Shown here: positions 18,392 to 27,780 of the stretch, in pieces
Position numbering within the stretch: position 1 is the stretch's first letter
Layout of the letters: every line of letters starts with the position of its first letter
NCBI GenBank assembly: GCA_030068525.1
Contig: JASJOS010000030.1
Coordinates: 1 to 46,718, forward strand
DNA length: 46,718 bases
Source of the DNA: Xanthocytophaga flava
Lineage (GTDB): Bacteria; Bacteroidota; Bacteroidia; Cytophagales; 172606-1
Reading direction: 5' to 3'
Notes under the pieces: generated by a model
Told to the model about the DNA's origin: nothing
Database searches by the model: none
What the model saw: only the letters and a program-made list of their open reading frames with translations
Made by a program: the position numbers and the translations under genes

Positions 18392-20761
18392 ATGCGAATT
18401 TTCATTTATAGCATAGTAGTCTGGATATTTCAATTATTTTTATTACCGATAAGCAATGCCCAAAATAGTCTAAACCTTCAGAACGATTCAGTAACTTATA
18501 ACCTGAATCCTTATCTGAAAATGCTGAAAGACCCACACCGATCGCTCAGCATAACTCAGATACAATCTCCTGTTTTCCAAAACAGGTTTGTATCTCATCC
18601 TGATTTTAGTCTGGGCTTCAGTCAGGCAGGTTACTGGCTACAGTTTACTATTCTCTCTCCTCCTGATAAAAGCTGGATTCTTTCCATACACAATCCATTG
18701 CTGGTTCATGCTAAATTGTATATTCCTAAGGGAGATTCCGGATTTCAGGTACAGGAGTGGGGATCACAAACTACCAAACTCTACTCCTATAAGTATCCTA
18801 TATTTAGTATAAAACCACAATCGGCTACTCCTCAAACCTATTATCTGTATGTATGGGGAGATGGCCCTTTGGATCTGCCTGTCCTCATTGAGTCCGAAAC
18901 CTTTTTTCAGAAAAAAGATCATATTGAACAGTTCTGGCAGGGAATCTTTTATGGGATTCTGTTTGTGATGGCTGTTTATAACTTCATTTTGTATGTCTTT
19001 CTCAGAGACCTGAGTTATCTTTATTATGTATTATATCTGATTCTGATTGCCTTCTTTTTACTTTCTCTCAGTGGATATGGAAACGAATGGTTATGGTCAT
19101 CTCCCAGTTGGTGGTCAGACAGAGCTGTTTTTATAACAGGAAATTTAACAGCCATCATGATTGTTATCTTTTGCCTGCAATTTCTCCACTTACGCAAAAC
19201 CTTGCCCACCTGGTATAAGATAGGCCGTTATTTTATTATTGTAACTGTAGTTGAGGTAATACTGGGAGCATTCTTATTAGATCTGTCTCTCAACATGCTT
19301 TTACTCACAATCACAGCAGCCATCTTTGTTATCATTATTTTAAGTATTTCGATCAAATCATACCAAAATGGAAACCTTTCAGCAGGTTATCTTTTACTAG
19401 CCTGGACAGTAATGTTGATCAGTGTGGGGATTGCTGTATTGAATGCATTTGGGCTCATACCCAGCAACACATTTACACTGAAAAGTTTGCAGATAGGTTC
19501 GGTTACGGATGTTATCCTGATATCACTGGCACTTGTTGACAGAATTCATAGTATCCAGATGCAGAAGATTCAGATAGAGCAGGAAAAAAATAATGCAGAG
19601 CACAATCAGAAAGTAAAAGAGGAAATACTGGCTACTATGAGTCATGAAATACGTACTCCTTTGAATGCAGTGATAGGTTTTGCTAAACTTCTGGAAAAGA
19701 CAAATACAACCCAAACTCAATCGGATTATATACGCCATATTCATGAATCAGCAGAAAATCTGCTTGTACTTATAAATGATATACTGGATCTGTCTAAAAT
19801 CAATGCAGGCAAAGTTACGTTTGAACAGGTAGAGATCAATCTGCAGGAATGTGTCCGGCATCTGTTTGAAACCCTACAGTTTCAGGTCACAGAAAAAAAG
19901 CTGGAAATGAAGGCAGACATACAGGAAGATGTACCAACTCTGTTTCTGGGTGATCCTGTACGACTTAATCAGATTCTACTCAACCTGCTGAGTAACGCAG
20001 TCAAATTTACACCAAAGGGGAGTGTTACACTTCGTATTCGGACATTGAAACTCGAAAAGCAACAGATAGCCTTGCTCTTCGAAGTAGAAGATACAGGTAT
20101 TGGTATTCCGGCAAACCGGCTTTCAAGCATATTTGAAGGCTTTACCCAAGCTTCAGACCAGACCACCCGGATGTATGGTGGTACAGGGCTGGGTTTAGCG
20201 ATCGTAAAGCAACTGGTTGAAATGCAGGGAGGAAATATTGCTGTAAAAAGCCATCCAGGTATAGGTTCTGTATTTTCGGTGGCTCTTCCTTTCTACCGGG
20301 TGTATTCAGTAACAGAGAAAAATGAAACAGTACCTGCATCATTTCCTGAAACCCCTCTTGTACTATTAATTATAGACGACAATCCGCTTAACAGGCTAAT
20401 TGCACAAAGTACAGTCCATAATGCCTCATCCAATGCGAAAGCAGAGCTTGCAGGCAGTGGACAGGAAGGCATTGAATTACTCAAAAAAACGGAATATCAC
20501 GCCGTATTGATAGACCTTCAGATGCCTGACATGGATGGCTATGAAGTAGCCCGTCATATTCGCACCCATCTCCCTGATAAACAACACATACCACTCATTG
20601 CCATGACAGCCAGTCTGGATGATAGAGATCATGAACAGGCACTGGCAGCTGGCATGCATGACATTGTGACAAAACCCTTTGAGGCTGGTGTATTATTTAA
20701 AAAAATCTTTAAATTGCGCGCCAATTTGCAAAATCCAGGCAATGAGCCAAACCAAAAGTAG
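18392..20761 (+). CDS. Hybrid histidine kinase with 7TM-DISM sensor and receiver domain
   Basis: The 789-residue product begins with a signal peptide (residues 1-24, ending ISNAQN). A periplasmic DISMED2-type beta domain spans about 30-170 and seven membrane helices about 180-385. A HisKA domain follows with the phospho-accepting His418 in MSHEIRTPLN. The HATPase domain has the N box LNLLSNAVKF, the DTGIGIP box (567-573) and the GGTGLGL box. A receiver domain occupies about 656-775, with Asp708 in LIDLQMPDMDGYE and Lys761 in TKPF. DISMED2 domains are thought to bind carbohydrates. There is no DNA-binding output domain and no response regulator beside it, so phosphotransfer must go to a partner encoded elsewhere. 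Confidence 0.92.
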   Translation: MRIFIYSIVVWIFQLFLLPISNAQNSLNLQNDSVTYNLNPYLKMLKDPHRSLSITQIQSPVFQNRFVSHPDFSLGFSQAGYWLQFTILSPPDKSWILSIHNPLLVHAKLYIPKGDSGFQVQEWGSQTTKLYSYKYPIFSIKPQSATPQTYYLYVWGDGPLDLPVLIESETFFQKKDHIEQFWQGIFYGILFVMAVYNFILYVFLRDLSYLYYVLYLILIAFFLLSLSGYGNEWLWSSPSWWSDRAVFITGNLTAIMIVIFCLQFLHLRKTLPTWYKIGRYFIIVTVVEVILGAFLLDLSLNMLLLTITAAIFVIIILSISIKSYQNGNLSAGYLLLAWTVMLISVGIAVLNAFGLIPSNTFTLKSLQIGSVTDVILISLALVDRIHSIQMQKIQIEQEKNNAEHNQKVKEEILATMSHEIRTPLNAVIGFAKLLEKTNTTQTQSDYIRHIHESAENLLVLINDILDLSKINAGKVTFEQVEINLQECVRHLFETLQFQVTEKKLEMKADIQEDVPTLFLGDPVRLNQILLNLLSNAVKFTPKGSVTLRIRTLKLEKQQIALLFEVEDTGIGIPANRLSSIFEGFTQASDQTTRMYGGTGLGLAIVKQLVEMQGGNIAVKSHPGIGSVFSVALPFYRVYSVTEKNETVPASFPETPLVLLIIDDNPLNRLIAQSTVHNASSNAKAELAGSGQEGIELLKKTEYHAVLIDLQMPDMDGYEVARHIRTHLPDKQHIPLIAMTASLDDRDHEQALAAGMHDIVTKPFEAGVLFKKIFKLRANLQNPGNEPNQK

Positions 20762-20959
20762 GGTATTTGCGTTAAAGTAAAAGTTTTTTTCAAACTACAC
20801 ATTGCTCCTTTACATAAAATGGAAACGGAAGGTTGGTCAGTCATCTACAGATTGACGAGTCGATGTATTTTTATGCATCTCTCATTCACCTGATGGCATT
20901 ATTTTTTAGGGATCAATCTTTTACTTTTTGAACTTGTAATTATCTAAATTATACTTAGA

Positions 20960-21415
20960 ATGGACAACTTAGAACTGAAGAGAAAATTATTTGAAGCTTG
21001 CATTGATACACAGAAGGAAATAGTAAAAACGGCAAAGGAAGCCATGCTGGAAGCTCAGGAAAATGCAAACAGTGAAGAAGGTAGCCCTGAGGAAATGACA
21101 GAGTCATATCGGGAACAAATGCACCAGACCAGAGATATGTATGCTATCAAATGGCGTAATTCTCAAAATGATCTGGAACTGCTTGAAAGTGTTCCAGCCT
21201 ATGATCTCAAATCTGTAATTGAACAAGGATCTGTTGTCAAAACCTCTGCCCAACATTTCTTTATTGCAATTGGCATGAACAAAGTGGTGCTGGATGGTGA
21301 AACTTTTTTCCCTATCTCTATCTCTGCTCCGATTTTTCAAGCGATGGTAGGTATGAAAAAAGGGGATACATTTCATTTCCGGGACAGAAAATATGAGATT
21401 AAGGACGTTTTTTAA
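20960..21415 (+). CDS. GreA/GreB-like C-terminal domain protein
   Basis: The 151-residue product has an N-terminal helical region rich in Glu and Lys (about 1-80), then a C-terminal domain of GreA/FKBP-like form: IEQGSVVKTSAQHFFIAIG, FFPISISAPIFQAMVGMKKGD and FHFRDRKYEIKDVF. The GreA family binds the RNA polymerase secondary channel and stimulates RNA cleavage. Here the coiled coil is interrupted by a Ser/Glu-rich loop and the tip acidic pair cannot be confirmed by eye, so it may be an anti-elongation relative instead of a true cleavage factor. It stands alone between the kinase and a terminator. Confidence 0.65.
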   Translation: MDNLELKRKLFEACIDTQKEIVKTAKEAMLEAQENANSEEGSPEEMTESYREQMHQTRDMYAIKWRNSQNDLELLESVPAYDLKSVIEQGSVVKTSAQHFFIAIGMNKVVLDGETFFPISISAPIFQAMVGMKKGDTFHFRDRKYEIKDVF

Positions 21416-21461
21416 TACATACGTATCAAACAAACTTTTACTCTTCGCTTCGACGATTTTG

Positions 21462-21490
21462 GCCACTATTCACTCTATAGTGGCTTTTTT
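21462..21490 (+). terminator. Terminator of the GreA-like gene
   Basis: An 8-bp stem (GCCACTAT at 21462-21469, complement at 21477-21484) with a 7-base loop is followed by six T. Confidence 0.85.
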
Positions 21491-21643
21491 ATTGATAGGG
21501 TATGCAGGCTGGCCATTTGAAAAATGATTACCTCCGGGAGCATTCCCCAAAATAGTGAACAAACTAGTCTTATCCTCTGTTTACAAAGGATCAACTTTTT
21601 ATTAAGATCTGCACAGAATAGCCAATTACCGGGTAAAAGTTTT

Positions 21644-21651
21644 TACCTTTG
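21644..21651 (+). promoter_or_regulatory. -7 element of the deoxyhypusine-synthase-like gene
   Basis: TACCTTTG lies 43 bases before the ATG at 21695. It lies downstream of the alternative in-frame ATG at 21524, which therefore is not the translation start if this promoter is used. Confidence 0.55.
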
Positions 21652-21694
21652 CGCAAAATTTCATTATTCATCTCAAAAAATAGAATATCAATCC

Positions 21695-22666
21695 ATGAAA
21701 GGACCTGTTTCTCAGTTTATAGAAAAGAATTACCTGCACTTTAATGCAGCAGCTCTGGTAGATGCAGCAAAAGGATACGAAACGCATTTGCTCGACAATG
21801 GAAAGATGATGATCACCCTGGCAGGTGCCATGAGTACTGCAGAGTTAGGCATCTCTCTGGCTGAAATGATTCGTCAGGATAAAGTGCATATTATTTCCTG
21901 TACAGGTGCCAACCTGGAAGAGGATCTGATGAACCTGGTAGCACATAATTCATACAAACGTGTACCTCACTATCGTGACCTAAGCCCTCAGGATGAATGG
22001 GATCTGCTTGAAAATCATTACAACCGTGTAACAGATACGTGTATTCCGGAAGAAGAGGCATTCCGTAAATTACAGAAACACCTGATCGGCATCTGGAGCA
22101 AAGCAGAACAAAACGGCGAACGCTATTTCCCACACGAATACATGTATCAGATTCTGAATTCAGGTGAACTGGAACAATACTATGAAATTGATCCTAAAAA
22201 CTCCTGGATGCTGGCAGCTGCTGAGAAAAATCTACCGATTGTAGTACCAGGCTGGGAAGATTCTACGATGGGTAACATCTTTGCTTCCTATTGTATAAAA
22301 GGAACACTGAAGCCTTCAACCATGAAGTCAGGTATCGAATACATGACTTTCCTGGCTGACTGGTATACTAAAAATTGTGAAGGAAAAGGCATTGGTTTCT
22401 TCCAGATTGGTGGAGGTATTGCAGGTGACTTCCCTATCTGTGTAGTACCAATGTTGTATCAGGATATGGAAATGCATGATGTTCCTTTCTGGTCATACTT
22501 CTGCCAGATTTCTGACTCTACTACATCCTATGGTTCCTACTCAGGCGCTGTGCCTAATGAGAAAATTACCTGGGGTAAACTGGATATTACTACGCCTAAG
22601 TTTATTGTAGAATCAGATGCTACCATTGTAGCACCACTGATGTTTGCCTACATACTAGGTCAGTAA
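21695..22666 (+). CDS. Deoxyhypusine synthase family protein
   Basis: I chose the ATG at 21695 (MKGPVSQFIEKNYLHFNAAA; 323 residues), because the upstream 57 codons contain the preceding intergenic DNA and a promoter box. Family blocks are clear: ITLAGAMSTAELG near 45, ISCTGANLEEDLMNLVAH near 75, the NAD-binding FQIGGGIAGDFPIC, and near the end TWGKLDITTPKF, where Lys295 matches the catalytic lysine of deoxyhypusine synthase. Eukaryal and archaeal enzymes modify eIF5A from spermidine. Bacteria lack eIF5A, and bacterial relatives include homospermidine-type synthases. The acceptor here is unknown. A terminator follows. Confidence 0.85.
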   Translation: MKGPVSQFIEKNYLHFNAAALVDAAKGYETHLLDNGKMMITLAGAMSTAELGISLAEMIRQDKVHIISCTGANLEEDLMNLVAHNSYKRVPHYRDLSPQDEWDLLENHYNRVTDTCIPEEEAFRKLQKHLIGIWSKAEQNGERYFPHEYMYQILNSGELEQYYEIDPKNSWMLAAAEKNLPIVVPGWEDSTMGNIFASYCIKGTLKPSTMKSGIEYMTFLADWYTKNCEGKGIGFFQIGGGIAGDFPICVVPMLYQDMEMHDVPFWSYFCQISDSTTSYGSYSGAVPNEKITWGKLDITTPKFIVESDATIVAPLMFAYILGQ

Positions 22667-22688
22667 AATTTGGACAATACTCATACTT

Positions 22689-22719
22689 AAGCCGATGCAC
22701 CGTGTATCGGCTTTTTTTA
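22689..22719 (+). terminator. Terminator of the deoxyhypusine-synthase-like gene
   Basis: AAGCCGAT (22689-22696) pairs with 22706-22713 and is followed by seven T in all. Confidence 0.85.
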
Positions 22720-22732
22720 TTCTGACAGGAAA

Positions 22733-23395
22733 TCAGGCTGCTTGTAGGTTAAAACAAGTGATCGTCTCACCATAAGGCAAAGGTATAGTAGCACTGAAGG
22801 TGCAAACACCCTCTTTTTGTACGCGGATACATGTAGTATACTTATGTACTGATATAGCTACGATCCTATTTTCTGAAAGAGTAGCAACTGTAGCAGGCTC
22901 TTCGTTTATAACAAGACTCTCTTTCACAAGATGTTCTACCTCTTCCAATTTCAAGATAGCTTGTTTTATAGCCTGCATACGCACTTGTACTTCAGCCTGT
23001 TTGATTTCTTTGAGGATCAATTTGGCAGGATTATCTTTCCTCTTGCGTTTAGAAATCACACTCAGTCGCCAGCGATTGGCATGCCAGCGTCCTCTAGCCT
23101 TATCTATTTCTTTCTGTAGTTGCTTCAGTGTACGTTTTTTGTACTTTTCGGGTTTGTCTTCTGTCTGAAACATTCCTTCCCGTTCCTTCAACTCAGCCAG
23201 ATAGCTATCCAGAAACTGCTGACGAGCCTGGTATTTCACTTCATCCACAGCAATTTTGGCTATACGCTTTTTCATCAGATGGATTTCTTTATCCAGACGA
23301 ATATCATAATCTACCAGATCATAATAAGCATATCGATGTTCCTGAATAAGTTCCTGAGTAGTTGTATTCATAGCAGTTTGACGATGAGTTTCCAT
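22733..23395 (-). CDS. Hypothetical coiled-coil protein
   Basis: The 220-residue product is not recognised. Residues 12-160 are strongly helical and charged, with long Lys/Arg/Glu stretches (LAELKEREGMF, KKRTLKQLQKEIDKARGRWH, KRKRKDNPAKLILKEIKQ) typical of a coiled coil or a nucleic-acid-binding helix. The last 50 residues (ENRIVAISVHKYTTCIRVQK to the end) look like a small beta domain. There is no signal peptide or membrane segment. It is convergent with the deoxyhypusine-synthase-like gene and stands alone. A second Met at codon 9 is an alternative start. No function is proposed. Confidence 0.65.
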   Translation of the reverse strand: METHRQTAMNTTTQELIQEHRYAYYDLVDYDIRLDKEIHLMKKRIAKIAVDEVKYQARQQFLDSYLAELKEREGMFQTEDKPEKYKKRTLKQLQKEIDKARGRWHANRWRLSVISKRKRKDNPAKLILKEIKQAEVQVRMQAIKQAILKLEEVEHLVKESLVINEEPATVATLSENRIVAISVHKYTTCIRVQKEGVCTFSATIPLPYGETITCFNLQAA

Positions 23396-23482
23396 ACCTT
23401 AAAAATACGAAATCCCAAAGCTTCCTCCAAAAATATCAAAACTACGCTCAGAACTCATTATCAAACACTTACATTCTAAAAC

Positions 23483-23514
23483 AAAAAAAATCCTCTTTTA
23501 GTAAAAGAGGATTT
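23483..23514 (-). terminator. Terminator of the TonB-dependent receptor gene
   Basis: AAATCCTCTTTTA (23488-23500) pairs with 23502-23514, effectively an 11-bp stem with a 4-base loop. On the minus strand the stem runs into a T-run (A at 23483-23490 on the plus strand). Confidence 0.85.
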
Positions 23515-23546
23515 GATAGTATACACAAATCGAGACTCAAAAAAGA

Positions 23547-26500
23547 TTAAAAACCATAACGGATACCAAACTGGATCTGGAATGGATCTCCGGAAGGTGT
23601 TAACACACCTGGAGAGTTTACTCTATAGTTGTATCGCTTAGCCGTTTGATCAAATCCTGGCACAGCAGGTGTAGTGTCTGTTTTAGGAATGCCTAATGCA
23701 TACAAGCTCTGTGAACCAAGTGACTTATTGGTACCTTTATTTCTATTCAGCATGTTCATTACGTTAAAGATATCACCAGATATCTGAAGGTTGTGGCCTT
23801 TACCGAAGTTTATTCGCTTCATAATCCGTAAGTCTACTGTTCCATAGAAACCGTTGATACCACCATTTCTTTCTGCAATCTTTCCAGTGTATTTATTGAT
23901 GTAATCTTTAATACTCTGGCTTGCATTAGGATTATCAATGATGGCCTGTAAGCCATTTCTCACATTTTCGGGAACCTCTGTACTATTTCTGTCAAAGATA
24001 TAGGCAAGATCATTTGTAGCTACAAAGTCTGCATTGGTATTAGCACCAGACAATAAGCTATAGCGTGTACCACCGATACCGGAATAACGGATACCCACCA
24101 CAAATCCATAGAAGGTTGGAGAAGAACCGTAGATTACCACTTTATTACGGAACTGGTTATCAGAATAGGTCATTTTGCTCAGATCACGTGGATCATCTTT
24201 TACTGGCAGAGATAAAGTCGCCGTGTTGGCTACGTTACCATTGTAAGAGGTATTATCTTTGGTATCATTCCAGGTATAGCTTACTGAAATCTCGCCATCT
24301 CTAAAATATTGATACGTACCGTCAAGTACTAGGGCAAACTGATTTACTTTACCCTGACTAGTCAATTCAAGTACTCTTCCTAATCTGTTTGAGATACGTC
24401 CTTTGGTCCAGTCTCCGTTACCGCTTGAAGGCATACTGGCCAATGGAACAAATACACCACGATTATCTTCATTAGCCAGTGTAAAGAATGGTGTCTTAGA
24501 CATGTTTCTGTCTACATACATGTAGTTATTCCGACCCAGCGTAGCATATCCTGTTACACTCACTTTCAATTTGTCTGTTACATAACGGGTATAGGATATG
24601 TTTCCTTTGTATACAACAGGCACTTTACTATCCGAACCATTCATGTTGATGGTTGGAATCTGAAGAGAACTCAGTGATGGAATGCTGTTGTAATTATTAC
24701 GGTAAGCGATAAAATCCGGGGTAGGAACATTTGGATTTCGTACATCTACCGTACCATAATGTCTTCCGTCAAAGGTCAGATTGTTAATAACCATATAGTT
24801 GTTAATGTCTGAAGCAAAAACACCTGCCCCTAAACGGATAAAGTCTCTGTTACGATCGTTTACGTTCCAGTTAAACTGCACACGAGGTTGTATAATAAAT
24901 GATTTCAGCTTATTGTCTGTACGCAAGCCCAGATCTTCCAATACAGTCTGATTCAATGGAGCAGAAGGGTAATGTGCATAATCCATACGTAAACCAGCCG
25001 TTACATCCAGTCCTTTAGTTAATCGCGTTTTCATTTGCCCATAAAGACCTACGTTATAGGTATTGCCTACTACAGTAGGATCATCTACCAAAGGAACCTC
25101 ACGGAAATACCGATAAGGTCTTAGGTTCTCAAAGTTTTGCATAGCAGAGCCATTGGCATCATTCGTATAATGGAAACGACCATTTACTTCGCTACCATAC
25201 AATGACCGGGCTTTGGTGTACATTACATCTAAGCCAAATGTATATTCAACATTATTGGTATTGTAATACAGGTTATCGATCAGTTGTACTACATTGTTGG
25301 TAAAACGTTCCTGTGCAAAACGGTGACCGCCAATCTGAATGGAAGTAGATTTGGTAGAACCATCAATAGGAGATGTTACGTTTTCGACAATAGCTCTTGG
25401 AATGTTTTTGGATGGCAACTGATCACCAGGCGAACTATTCTGGTGTGTATACAAATGTTGAACTTTCAATTCATTTGTCAGACGAGGACTTATAGAACTA
25501 CGCAATGTTGCCAAAAGGCTATTGTCAACGTTATAATCATTGCCTGTTGATTCATACAGGTTTATGGCTGTATTATCTACTAATCCTAATTTATTGACAT
25601 CGCTAGTGAAATTATTTCGGATTGTCAGCAGGTTTCGGTTATTAATCTGCCAGTCTAAACGAAGAAAGCCTGCATCTGAATTACGTTGCTTATCAAATGA
25701 TCCATACTGGCGGGTATCAGCTACACCATATTTGGCACGAGCAATCTCTATAAATCTGTCCAGGGTATCTTTTCGGATATTGAATCGGCTTTCATCAGCT
25801 GTAGACCGAATATCTGCAATTACCAGTGAACGCTGATCCAATTGATGATCCCATACAACGAAGAAATGCAACTTATCCTTAATGATCGGACCACTCAGTG
25901 AGAAACCATACTGATTGGTTGAATAGTTATTATTACGCACATTACCCCGAATATCATAACGGCTTGACAGCCAGTTGGCACGTGTATAAAGGAACACACT
26001 TCCACTGAATGTATTGGTTCCGGATTTAGTTACAGCACTTACAACACCACCACCGTTACGACCATAGGTAACATCATATTGGTTGGTTACTACTTTAAAT
26101 TCCCGAACAGCCTCAATAGAAATAGAATAAGGAGAACCGCTACGACTTGTTGTAGCACCAGCAGAAGTCGGGTTCTTAGAGTTCATCCCATCAATGGTAT
26201 ACCCTGTAGAAGATCCCAACTGTCCGGAAATATTTCCACCTCTGCTCAATGGCGATAAATCTGTCAATGAAGCAAAGCTACGTCCGTTTACCGGCATCCG
26301 GGTGATGTTTTTGGAAGTGATGGCGGTAGAGGCTCCCAGATCTTCCGTTTTGTTTTTCAATCCGGAATCTGTAATTTCTATAGCATCCAGCGTTTGAGCG
26401 TCTTCCTGCATGTTTACATTTATTCGGAGAGCATCACCCTGGTTTAGAAATAAATTATTTTTCTGATGTTGACTGTATCCTACAAATGTTACAGTAACCG

Positions 26501-26750
26501 TATAAGGACCACCCAATGGAAGTTGTTTAAATACATACTCTCCCTGTGCACTGGTAGTGGTGGCAGTAGTAAATCCGGTAGATGCATTTCTAACCTGAAC
26601 AGTAGCACCCGGAAGTGGGCTTTTCTGATTGTCCAGAATTATACCTGTAATAGAGGCTTGTGTCGTTTGAGCATTTACACTAAAAGTAGTAAAGCCATAG
26701 GACAACAAAAACAAAAGAAGTAATACAATAGACCTTGTATTGTTTTTCAT
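23547..26750 (-). CDS. Oar-type TonB-dependent outer-membrane receptor
   Basis: The ATG at 26748-26750 gives a compact signal peptide (MKNNTRSIVLLLLFLLSYGF, cleaved near VNAQ); an ATG 13 codons upstream is possible. The mature N-terminus is a carboxypeptidase-regulatory-like domain (ITGIILDNQKSPLPGATVQV). A plug follows with GYTIDGMNSKNPTSAGA and VREFKVVTNQYDVTYGRNGG, then a beta-barrel of about 800 residues ending in an aromatic residue (IQFGIRYGF). This is the Oar-like class, which takes up or exports substrates without a SusD lipoprotein; no SusD gene is adjacent. It precedes a terminator and lies downstream of a sugar-oxidation operon on the same strand, across a 335-base gap. The substrate is unknown. 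Confidence 0.9.
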   Translation of the reverse strand: MKNNTRSIVLLLLFLLSYGFTTFSVNAQTTQASITGIILDNQKSPLPGATVQVRNASTGFTTATTTSAQGEYVFKQLPLGGPYTVTVTFVGYSQHQKNNLFLNQGDALRINVNMQEDAQTLDAIEITDSGLKNKTEDLGASTAITSKNITRMPVNGRSFASLTDLSPLSRGGNISGQLGSSTGYTIDGMNSKNPTSAGATTSRSGSPYSISIEAVREFKVVTNQYDVTYGRNGGGVVSAVTKSGTNTFSGSVFLYTRANWLSSRYDIRGNVRNNNYSTNQYGFSLSGPIIKDKLHFFVVWDHQLDQRSLVIADIRSTADESRFNIRKDTLDRFIEIARAKYGVADTRQYGSFDKQRNSDAGFLRLDWQINNRNLLTIRNNFTSDVNKLGLVDNTAINLYESTGNDYNVDNSLLATLRSSISPRLTNELKVQHLYTHQNSSPGDQLPSKNIPRAIVENVTSPIDGSTKSTSIQIGGHRFAQERFTNNVVQLIDNLYYNTNNVEYTFGLDVMYTKARSLYGSEVNGRFHYTNDANGSAMQNFENLRPYRYFREVPLVDDPTVVGNTYNVGLYGQMKTRLTKGLDVTAGLRMDYAHYPSAPLNQTVLEDLGLRTDNKLKSFIIQPRVQFNWNVNDRNRDFIRLGAGVFASDINNYMVINNLTFDGRHYGTVDVRNPNVPTPDFIAYRNNYNSIPSLSSLQIPTINMNGSDSKVPVVYKGNISYTRYVTDKLKVSVTGYATLGRNNYMYVDRNMSKTPFFTLANEDNRGVFVPLASMPSSGNGDWTKGRISNRLGRVLELTSQGKVNQFALVLDGTYQYFRDGEISVSYTWNDTKDNTSYNGNVANTATLSLPVKDDPRDLSKMTYSDNQFRNKVVIYGSSPTFYGFVVGIRYSGIGGTRYSLLSGANTNADFVATNDLAYIFDRNSTEVPENVRNGLQAIIDNPNASQSIKDYINKYTGKIAERNGGINGFYGTVDLRIMKRINFGKGHNLQISGDIFNVMNMLNRNKGTNKSLGSQSLYALGIPKTDTTPAVPGFDQTAKRYNYRVNSPGVLTPSGDPFQIQFGIRYGF

Positions 26751-26789
26751 TTGATGAAATAGTTTGTAAGGGTTTGTTTTTGAAGCCAC

Positions 26790-27070
26790 AAAATTGAGAA
26801 ATTCAAACCAGCAAGAGATTAACGAGATGTTAATAAGGTATTATAAAATTACAAGGCATCACGTCTCTAGACAGGATCTGATTCCTACCAGAATTTCAGG
26901 TATGAAAAGACTATTTATAGGCTAAAAACAAGCCTGGTTGTATCAGATGATACTAGTGTAGATACTTTAAAAGAAAAGGAAGTACAGGCAGGAATAGTTA
27001 CCTCATGCTATAGTTTGGTAACATTAACTTTACGGCTACAAATTGTTCATTATCGAAATGTTAATGGCAT
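26790..27070. other. Intergenic region upstream of the TonB receptor gene
   Basis: About 280 bases between the receptor start and the DUF1080 terminator. It should contain the receptor promoter, but no clean TTG/TAnnTTTG pair is visible. No gene or strong hairpin is evident. Confidence 0.45.
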
Positions 27071-27101
27071 AAAAAAAGACCTCCAGTATTGAGAGGTCTT
27101 T
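27071..27101 (-). terminator. Terminator of the DUF1080-GMC operon
   Basis: AAAGACCTC (27075-27083) pairs with 27093-27101; on the minus strand the stem is followed by seven T. It lies 24 bases beyond the DUF1080 stop. Confidence 0.85.
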
Positions 27102-27124
27102 GTGTATTCGTTAGCAGAGTAAAA

Positions 27125-27742
27125 CTACAGTGTTCGGATCTTGATATTGCGCCATTTTACTTTGATACCTCCCCCATCATGAATCTGAAGGGCAATGATT
27201 CCATTGGCAGCACCAATTTTATCATCTGAGAACGTAATCATTTCCTGGCCATTCACCCAGGTAGTTACCTGTCCACCAGACACTTTTATTTTCATGGTGT
27301 TCCACTCTCCCATTTTCAGTGCCTTGTCTTTGTCGTCAGTTGGCTTAATTAACCAACCCCGGCCATACGACTCATAAATACCACCAGTCCAGTGTCCGGG
27401 AGGTGCTACCTCAGCCTGCCAGCCAGTAATTTTGGTTCCGTCAAGACTGGAATGAAAGAACACACCACTGTTTCCATTGGCTTCCTGTTTAAACTCCAGT
27501 GTCAGTTCAAAATCCTTATATGACTGATCTGTGCCCAGATAGCCATATCCTTTGTCTGGTCCACTTTCACAGATTAACTCGCCTTTTTCGACATACCATT
27601 TTTCGGTACCATATACTTTCCATCCCTTCAGATCTTTCCCATTAAATAAAGATGTCCATTTTTCTTTTTTGGATTGTTGTGAATATGCGACAAGACCGAT
27701 CAATAGTCCGGCGGCAAGGAAAGCGAATTTTAAACGCTGCAT
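27125..27742 (-). CDS. DUF1080 family 3-keto-glycoside hydrolase-like protein
   Basis: The 205-residue product has a signal peptide (MQRLKFAFLAAGLLIGLVAY, cleaved after YSQQ) and a single concanavalin-like DUF1080 domain: WTSLFNGKDLKGWKVYG near 29-45, FELTLEFKQEANGNSGVFFHS near 92-112, and EWNTMKIKVSGGQVTTWVNG near 148-167. Pfam calls this domain 3-keto-disaccharide hydrolase. Members cleave or eliminate glycosides whose sugar has been oxidised at C3. It is the last gene of the three-gene operon with a GMC flavoprotein, 38 bases downstream of it, which is exactly the expected supplier of such a substrate. Periplasmic location is likely. Confidence 0.88.
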   Translation of the reverse strand: MQRLKFAFLAAGLLIGLVAYSQQSKKEKWTSLFNGKDLKGWKVYGTEKWYVEKGELICESGPDKGYGYLGTDQSYKDFELTLEFKQEANGNSGVFFHSSLDGTKITGWQAEVAPPGHWTGGIYESYGRGWLIKPTDDKDKALKMGEWNTMKIKVSGGQVTTWVNGQEMITFSDDKIGAANGIIALQIHDGGGIKVKWRNIKIRTL

Positions 27743-27780
27743 AGAAATAAAATAAGGGTAAGGTTGTGATTATTGTTTGC

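Noticed and set aside
21524-21694. N-terminal extension of the deoxyhypusine-synthase-like gene
   Set aside because: It contains a TACCTTTG promoter box and reads as translated intergenic DNA.
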